From positions 1,178,001 to 1,242,000 of the forward strand of contig CM022371.1 of the NCBI GenBank assembly GCA_011800155.1: a DNA stretch of 64,000 bases, in the 5' to 3' direction. Both the position numbers and the translations under genes were made by a program. Below the pieces are notes generated by a model that saw nothing but the letters and a program-made list of their open reading frames with translations, ran no database searches and had not been told where the DNA came from. This document shows, piece after piece, positions 57,622-64,000 of the stretch (the first letter of the stretch is position 1; the number at the start of each line of letters is the position of its first letter). This DNA comes from Flammulina velutipes (lineage: Eukaryota; Basidiomycota; Agaricomycetes; Agaricales; Physalacriaceae).

Positions 57622-60600
57622 CTATTCAAACCGCCCCTTCCGACTGAGCCCAGCCAACATGCTGCTGACTCTCGCCGGCGGTTTCCGCTTCTCAGATTGC
57701 CCAGCGCTTGACGCCGATGAGCGCTTTCCTCCGTTCGCCTGATTCAACGATCCACCGCCCAAACGCGCACTCTTATGCCCAGTGATCGCCGCATTGACAA
57801 CCGCCCGACTCGAGGATCCCATCCTCCCCGGCCTATTCTCATCCTTCGCCCATTTCAGAAGCCTCGTCTCCGACGGACGGCTATCGAACTAGACGCAAAA
57901 AATTAACCGTCAGCGATCGAGCCTTCCAGACTGCTATCATAGCGCACCTTCAACCCCGCATCAAGTTCCAATTCGTCATCTATCTTACCCCGTGGGCGAA
58001 TAGTCCCTGCCAATGCTTGTCTGGAGTCCATCTCCCGAACTTGGATAGGCCCATCCTCATCGTCAGAATCGACTATATGGGATAGATCCTCAGGATCAAA
58101 CATAAGTTGGTCATCCTGTAGATCCCGTTATGAGAACTGCATGGGGAAAGGAGATACCGATAACCTACCTCGTCCACTCTCGACGCCTCAACCAGCTGAC
58201 GTCGGATATCCGTGGCTTTCACCTCCTCAACAGGCGACTGACTACCACCCTCAGTCGACTCCTGAGTCTCGGGCAACGCAAACATGTACTCGTCACCATC
58301 GTCGGGTACATTGTACGCATCCGCAAATGGCTTAGTTCGAGGATCTTCGCCTGTATGATGGTCATTGTCAAGCTCCTTCCTCATTGGAGAACGAAAAAAT
58401 CACTCACGCAGTTCGTTAATATCCTGTCGCTCTTTAATGGCCATCTTCCGACGGCGACGGCGGTCCTCACTATCATCGTAGTCGTCCTCATCGTCACTGT
58501 CTCCAAATCCAAGACCGCTCTTACGCTTGTGACGGTACTTTCCTTCTATGGCGTCACGATGTATCTTCTCCAACGCTTCATCGTCCGCCTTCTGATGCTC
58601 CCTATCAAGACAGTCAACCGCAAATCACCCCATACCCACAGACAAACTCACTTGAACTTCTCTTGAATCTTGTCCTCTGCGATGGTCGCCTCGTCCATCC
58701 GTGTATTATCAACGAGTGCTTTCAGCTCAGCATCCAGATGATCGCCGTCCTCTTCGTCCTCTTCCGCTTTCTTGCTCGTAGCACCGAAACCCTCCATATG
58801 ATCCTCATCGCTCTCCTCCGCCTCTCCTTCCACCCACCCAGACTGTTCTAGCATGGAAGTGTTCTTCAAGCGTGGCATCCTAGTCTTCTTCTCTTTGGGC
58901 TTGGGTTGACGGGTCGGGCTGGACGAAGGACTACGAGATCCAATGGACCGTCTCTTCTTCAGACGCATCGGCCTAAAGCTTCCAGACGGTGATTCCGATT
59001 GACGGGTGTAGGATATCGTGCTCAAAGGCTGTCGTTGAGTCTGCGCCATATACGGCGTGTAGGTCGGAGACCGCTGCGACGGAGACACTGGCCGGTAGAC
59101 CACTGGACTATGATCGGGTCGCGTTTGAGTGAGGAACCTAGAAGATATGTGAATACCCAGATGAATTGATTGACAACCCGAGAGCTTACCCATTCTCGTT
59201 CACATATAGCTCTGGTTTCTTATTCGCCGCTGCATCGTACAAGATCTCTTGCTCCCTTTCAAAGATCTCGTCAGCTTGCCGCTTGAGCGTCGGATTGGGC
59301 TCCAAGACAGCTTGCATCGCAACATCCTGAGTGAGGCCAAGATTCACTTCAGTCTTCCGAGCCTAGAAAAGGAACATTCAGACCCGGACTCCTCAAACTT
59401 TCCAAAAAACACCTACATCACCAAACAGACGAGTAAACGTGTCGTCTTTCTGCAAACCCTTGGGTCCTTGAGTCTTCTTTTTCTTCTGCGTTGCATCCGA
59501 AAATAGATCACCGAAACCTGGTTGTAGGAGGGGGCTGCCGGCGAGCGTCTCCTGGGAAGACTGAGAGAAGGACATCTCCCCTCCAAAATTTAAGGGCGCG
59601 AACTCCAGAGGCGGTGAATCGGGACTCGCTCGACCGCTGGAACCCAGGCGAAGTCGCTCTGTGAATGACATAGATTTCGATAATGGCGACGAGTCAGACT
59701 CCAAAGCTGCCAGTGGTTGTCGCAAGCTTCGGTCAAAGTCACCGGTGAGTCCATGCAAGGAGTCGCCGTGCCGGAGGAAGGCAGGGCGCGCCACTACGCT
59801 GTTCTCCTTGTCTTCATTTTCCTCCTCGTTTTCTTTGTTGCCGTCACCTTCGGAAATCCCCTCCGACATGTCCCTCTCCACTGCCATATTCTCGTCATCA
59901 GAATCTCCATCTACAATGGCGCGTCGATGTCGATGTTTTGGGATGATGTTCTCCTCGTCTTCATCATTCTCATCCTCTTCGTCCTCCCTGTTGTCGACCA
60001 TCGTGCGATCCATCTCTTCATCACCCGAGAGGTCAGCCTCCTCAAGGAGACCTAACACCTCTTCCTCATCATCATATTCACGAGGAGGGGCGTAGTTCTC
60101 ATCTTCAGGATCCTCGTCTTCATCATACTCGTCGTCGCCATATTCTCCGTTATGATTCTCTGCGGCTTTCTCGATGAGCTCGCGAGTCCTTTCCTCCACC
60201 GTAGAGGCATCCGGCAGTACATCCTTTATCTCACCGCCCATCCGCTTCCAAGCCTCCACTTTTGCAGCCTTCTCCTTCTCCGCTTCTTCTCGCGCACGGT
60301 TCATGAGGAATTCCGTCCAGGCCTTTACGGGGGCACCATCCTTGGGCTTACTGAGCGCCGTGGACGTACTTGTGCCTGCTTGAGGGTGTGGTGGAGGTTC
60401 AACAGTGTGTGGCGCAGGGGCGATGAAAAGGTCATCGTCCGAGTCGTCGCTTAAGACTTCTCGCTTCTGTTGTTGCAGAGCCTTTTCCTTGAGCTTCCGG
60501 AGATCATTCTTCTTGGAGGTGAACATCTCTGACGCGTCGGGAAGATCGTCGTCGTCGTCGTCGTCGTAGTCCAAGGGTAAATCAGGTATTTCTGATTTGA

Positions 60601-61624
60601 CTTCATGCTTGACTTTGGTTAAAGCGAAAGGGTCTTCGTCTTCTGCAACCTTGATACGCGTGGAAGGGGAACTGAAGGAGTCGATGGGATCAGACGGAAC
60701 AGGAGGGGCGCTCTTGTCAGCTTGTCTGCAAGTATCATGTCAGGTCAATCAGCGAAAACGATAGAAAATACATACAGTTTTCCGAACAAATCAGCAAGGT
60801 GGAAAGTCTTCTTGGGAGCTGCGCGTGGAATGCTAGTTTGTTGCTCATTTGCTATGCGAACGCGATCGCGGCACGTTTCGCGCAACTCTTTCTTTGTTGG
60901 CGCCTGTAAGAAATTAGTCAAGAGCGCACCTATTACGAGGGATGCAGCCACGTACCTTGACTTTTTTGTGTCGCTTATCACTTTCACGGACGGGCTTCGA
61001 CGGGCCAGCGCGCGAAGGAGAGTTTGAGGCCACGCGGGAAGGACGGCGCGTTGCCTTTCGGGACCGTTTGTGTACGTGAGGTGATTCTGAATCAGACGTA
61101 GGTGGCGTTTCGATGCGGCGTGGTGAGCTTGGAAGAACGGAGGAGGATGCGGGAGGGACTAGTTTTCCAGTTTCGCCTTCGGATTCGTGACCCAGGCCTA
61201 GTTGAGGCAATTCCAAGTCATCAAGGTGTGTGAAAGGGGATGACGGGGGAAGACGCGTCGACCCAGGTGTCGAGGTAGTTTGTTTGGGTGGGGGTGAATG
61301 GGAAGCGACTCTTCGAGTAATTGGCGGATTCTTCGGAGCTTCCGACGCGTCTTCATCGTCGGAGGACTCGTCCAGCCTGGCGAGTTCCTCTTGCCATTTG
61401 AATCGGAAATTTGAGGGAGTTTTTGCCTCGCCTTGGGCGTCTCCAGTGTCCGGTACAATAGGGTCTGTCGAGGGTACTTGCTCCTTGTCCTGCGTGCCAG
61501 TATTACACATTGCATCGAAACGCTTGCTGCGTCCATAGGTTTTTCGAGGTTTTGGTGGTGCAGGCTCTGGCGATGTGGCGACAGAGTCCAGAACCACTGA
61601 AGAGTCATGTTGTAGTGCTGCCAT
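57622..61624 (-). CDS. MRC1: Mrc1/claspin-like DNA replication checkpoint mediator
   Basis: Long acidic, low-complexity protein read from ATG 61624 to stop 57622 through several exons. The N-terminal part is Ser/Pro-rich with KPRKTYGRSKRFDAM. The middle has LFGKL, then DLPLDYDDDDDDDLPDASEMF and long Asp/Glu stretches. The C-terminal Mrc1-like domain includes SGWVEGEAEESDEDHM, LDAELKALVDNTRMDE, EGKYRHKRKSGLGFGDSDDE and DPRTKPFADAYNVPDDG. The tail ends SSMLAGLSRKGRFE. Mrc1/claspin travels with the replication fork and relays the replication checkpoint to the effector kinase. Numerous SQ/TQ sites are consistent with regulation by ATR/ATM-type kinases. Confidence 0.85.
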
Positions 61625-62162
61625 TGTTCGAGAGCGAACGCCTTTGCTGCAGCCTGTTCAGCGATGAGCGGTCGTGGTAGTGGCAAGTAGTGGCTTTGGC
61701 GTGGTAAACGTGACCTTCACAATCCATAAATGTGACAAGACGCGTTTTCGGTAGTCACGCGCGTCTTTCTCTTTCTTCAAACTACGACCAGCGCACGCGC
61801 GTGCACCTTATTATTTCTCTAATCTACAGATTTCCCTTCCAAAATTGACGCGGACTTGGCGAAAGAATTTAGGGCTGTGCTGCTCCTTGTCACTTGATAC
61901 TATGATGGACGATAGGCCCGAAGCAAACTGTGTCTACGACGCGACGGAGCGTTAGGCGTAATATCTTTGATTCACCGAGAGCTATAGGACCTTCGGACCG
62001 AGCGTTCTAACTTATCTACGTACTGTGCCGCTCGACGGCTAGTTCTACGTTCTCATGACCTCGACTAGTTCACAGGTTTTGTTCAATATCGACAACATGA
62101 TAACGGTTCCTTGCTCGTGACGACTGCTCCATATCTTATTGGTCCTCTTCCTCTAAAATGGC
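61625..62162. promoter_or_regulatory. divergent upstream region, MRC1 / DUF1479 gene
   Basis: About 540 bp of the roughly 600 bp between two divergent starts, with no supported gene. The part nearest 62231 contains the palindrome and TATA box listed separately. Confidence 0.4.
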
Positions 62163-62194
62163 CCGGATAATCTCCGGACAAATGTACTATAAAA
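62163..62194 (+). promoter_or_regulatory. CCG-palindrome and TATA box of the DUF1479 gene
   Basis: CCGGATAATCTCCGG (62163-62177) has perfect 5-bp inverted arms, of the CCG-N9-CGG type bound by some Zn2Cys6 factors. TATAAAA follows at 62188-62194, 37 bp before the start codon. The TATA call is firm by position; the factor site is an inference. Confidence 0.5.
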
Positions 62195-62230
62195 CGACCA
62201 CTCACACTGGCTTTCATCCCCACCACCAAC

Positions 62231-63944
62231 ATGTCTCTCGCGCCAGCCCATTTCGCTGAAATCAAGAAGGAAATTGCAGCGTCTTACCCTGACTTTGAGA
62301 AGAACGCCATTCGCTCATGGGGCGAGATTCTCGATGAACTTGCCAAAGCCGCTGTCACGATCAAGAACGGCGGTCCCGACGTACGTCTTATAGCGCCATC
62401 CTGTATCATATCCATCTCATTATTTCACGCAGTACATTCCTCAAGTCTCGTTTTCTGAGCTCGATAAACTCCCCAAAGAGAAGATCGACGAGATCAGGCG
62501 GAAGGGATGTGTCGTTGTCAAGGACGTCGTGGACGACGAAGAAGCAATTGGCTGGAAGCGGGGGCTTGAAGAATTCGTCAAAGCTAACCCGGGAGTAGAC
62601 GGTAATACCACTTACCCTCTTTCAACTTCTATCTTCAAATCCCTGATCATGTGCCCACGCTTTAGGTATGCCGGATGGGAACAAGCAGTTCTTCCAGCTA
62701 TAGTAAGTCGCGTCGATTCGACGTAGTGCTATTATTTCTGACACCAGCATGCAGCTGGACAAAGTCCCAGGTCGAAGCGCGATCACATCCTAACATGCTT
62801 GCCGTCCAATCATGGTTGAATAACCTATATCACCCCAAGTCTGGCCAGGACCTCACAGGTGTTGACTTGTCGACCTCTCTCAGCTACGCTGATCGATTCC
62901 GGATCCGTCACCCCGGTGGAAACTGGACCGCGCACCCTCCTCACGTTGACGGTTCGTCAGATTCAAAGTTCATTGTTACCATCGCACCAACACAAACTAC
63001 AGGAGGCTCAATTGAACGATGGGAAGATCCCACTTTCAGGACAGTTTTTGAAGACATCCTGAACGGCAACTGGCGCCAGCATGATGCGTTTGCTCTTGGT
63101 GGTCGTATTTCTGCGAGACATTCAATGTACCGAAGACCCAACCAAGTAAGCTTGAGTCATCGAAACCACTTCTTGTCTCTCATTCGTTGTGTAGTCTTCT
63201 ATCTTTCGCTCTTTTCAAGGATGGTTGGCTATGAGGTTGGTCAACTGACAACTGCTACGAAACTTGACGCTAACGGCACATCGTAGCGAAACCGCCCCAA
63301 CTCAAGGAACACTGAAAGTCTTCCCAGACCTCCTACTCTCCAACGCGTACCTCATTCTTCGACCGTTCTTCCGACCTCGCGTCCCAGCCGACTCTCCAGA
63401 CATCCTGGACGCCGCTAGCTGGGAATTCGGTACGCCATTCCCATAACTGTGACATCTCATCCTCATACCCCCTGCCCAGACATCTCAGAACCCGAATTTG
63501 CTGGTATAATCCCGAACAATGGTGGCTGGCACGGACCTCGCCCTACTGACGCCGTACACCCTCATTTGCGTCTCCAGGACACGATGACATCTGTTCCCAA
63601 AGTGAACCCGGGAGATACAGTCTTCTGGCAGTGCGACATGATCCATTCAGTCGAAGAGGAGCACACGGGAAGCGGAGACTCTGCTGGTTAGTCTTGCATC
63701 GTCTCTACTTGACGCTCAGATACTCATCGCATTATTAGTGATGTATATCCCCGCTGTACCTCTGACACCGATGAACAAGCAGTACATCGACGTTCAGCGG
63801 GAAACGTTCCTTCGCGGTGTTCATCCTCCAGATTATCCCGCTACTACGAGAGACGAGCACGAGTTTATCGGTACGGGCAAGGTCGAAGATATCAAATCTG
63901 TACAGGGCAAGATTGCCATGGGACTCCCAATTGCGGTGGCGTGA
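62231..63944 (+). CDS. DUF1479 family protein (putative non-haem iron oxygenase-like)
   Basis: Exons by frame: 62231-62380, 62433-62601, 62666-62702, 62755-62951, about 63003-63145, then further exons to the stop at 63944, about 470 residues. Family hallmarks are KIDEIRRKGCVVVKDVV, the metal-site-like AHPPHVDGGSIERWEDP, RSFQGWLAMSETAPTQGT, and the late CDMIHSVEEEHTG with the distal His. The layout resembles Fe(II)/2-oxoglutarate-dependent dioxygenase-fold proteins, but no reaction is established that I can name. A TATA box and a CCG palindrome precede it. Confidence 0.88.
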
Positions 63945-64000
63945 GCATTCGTGATGATGTCGAATATCCAAGTTGTATGAATATGTATATACTTTGTATG

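Noticed and set aside
59661..60454. Plus-strand frames opposite the acidic part of MRC1
   Set aside because: Complement of Asp/Glu codon runs gives Ser/Phe/Leu-rich frames; shadow, not a gene.
1..64000. CRISPR arrays, bacterial operons or prophage
   Set aside because: No regular spaced repeats. Spliceosomal introns throughout show nuclear fungal DNA.

Overview
The window reads as nuclear DNA of a filamentous basidiomycete, most likely an Agaricomycete. The grounds are dense eukaryotic genes with many GT-AG introns of about 45-60 nt, fungal-type proteins (Pho81, Mrc1/claspin, THO2, Hbs1), a Ty3/gypsy chromovirus, and a multi-copy family of small kinase-like genes. All gene models below were spliced by eye from frame continuity. 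Splice coordinates may be off by a base in places.

Layout. 1-2.6 kb: no gene recognised. 2.6-16.3 kb: one cytochrome P450 gene of 13 exons (499 codons plus stop when joined) stretched to 13.6 kb by four transposable elements. Intron 1 holds a TA-flanked DNA transposon that itself holds an 8.6-kb chromovirus with apparently identical LTRs. Intron 10 holds an hAT-like MITE that itself holds a TA-flanked MITE. Without the insertions both introns are about 50 nt, like the others in the gene. 16.7-18.3 kb: a CBM48 (Crp1/Mdg1-like) protein. 18.6-21.9 kb: two kinase-like genes (one a pseudogene) framed by an inverted repeat. 21.9-51.3 kb is a compact housekeeping block: PEX12, a UPF0303/DUF336 protein, mitochondrial SSB, HBS1, a secreted six-hairpin glycosidase, THO2, GTP cyclohydrolase I, an ABC half-transporter, PHO81-like CDK inhibitor and DIS3/RRP44. 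51.5-55.9 kb: three more kinase-like copies (two intact, one broken). 57.6-61.6 kb: MRC1/claspin. 62.2-63.9 kb: a DUF1479 protein.

How genes relate. HBS1 (ribosome rescue and mRNA surveillance), DIS3 (exosome nuclease) and THO2 (mRNA export) are RNA-quality-control genes within about 26 kb. I see no sign that they form an operon-like unit. HBS1 looks able to encode a second, GTPase-less Ski7-like protein by retaining one intron.

Most unusual material: (1) the kinase-like family, in which every copy with a readable catalytic loop has Asn in place of the catalytic Asp and the proteins end shortly after the DFG-equivalent; (2) the P450 gene with nested transposons confined to introns, one of them exactly at a splice donor; (3) the possible Hbs1/Ski7 dual-product gene; (4) a tiny poly(A) retroposon whose target-site duplication includes the stop codon of a kinase-like gene; (5) an accessory third coding region with promoter-like sequence at the 3' end of the chromovirus.
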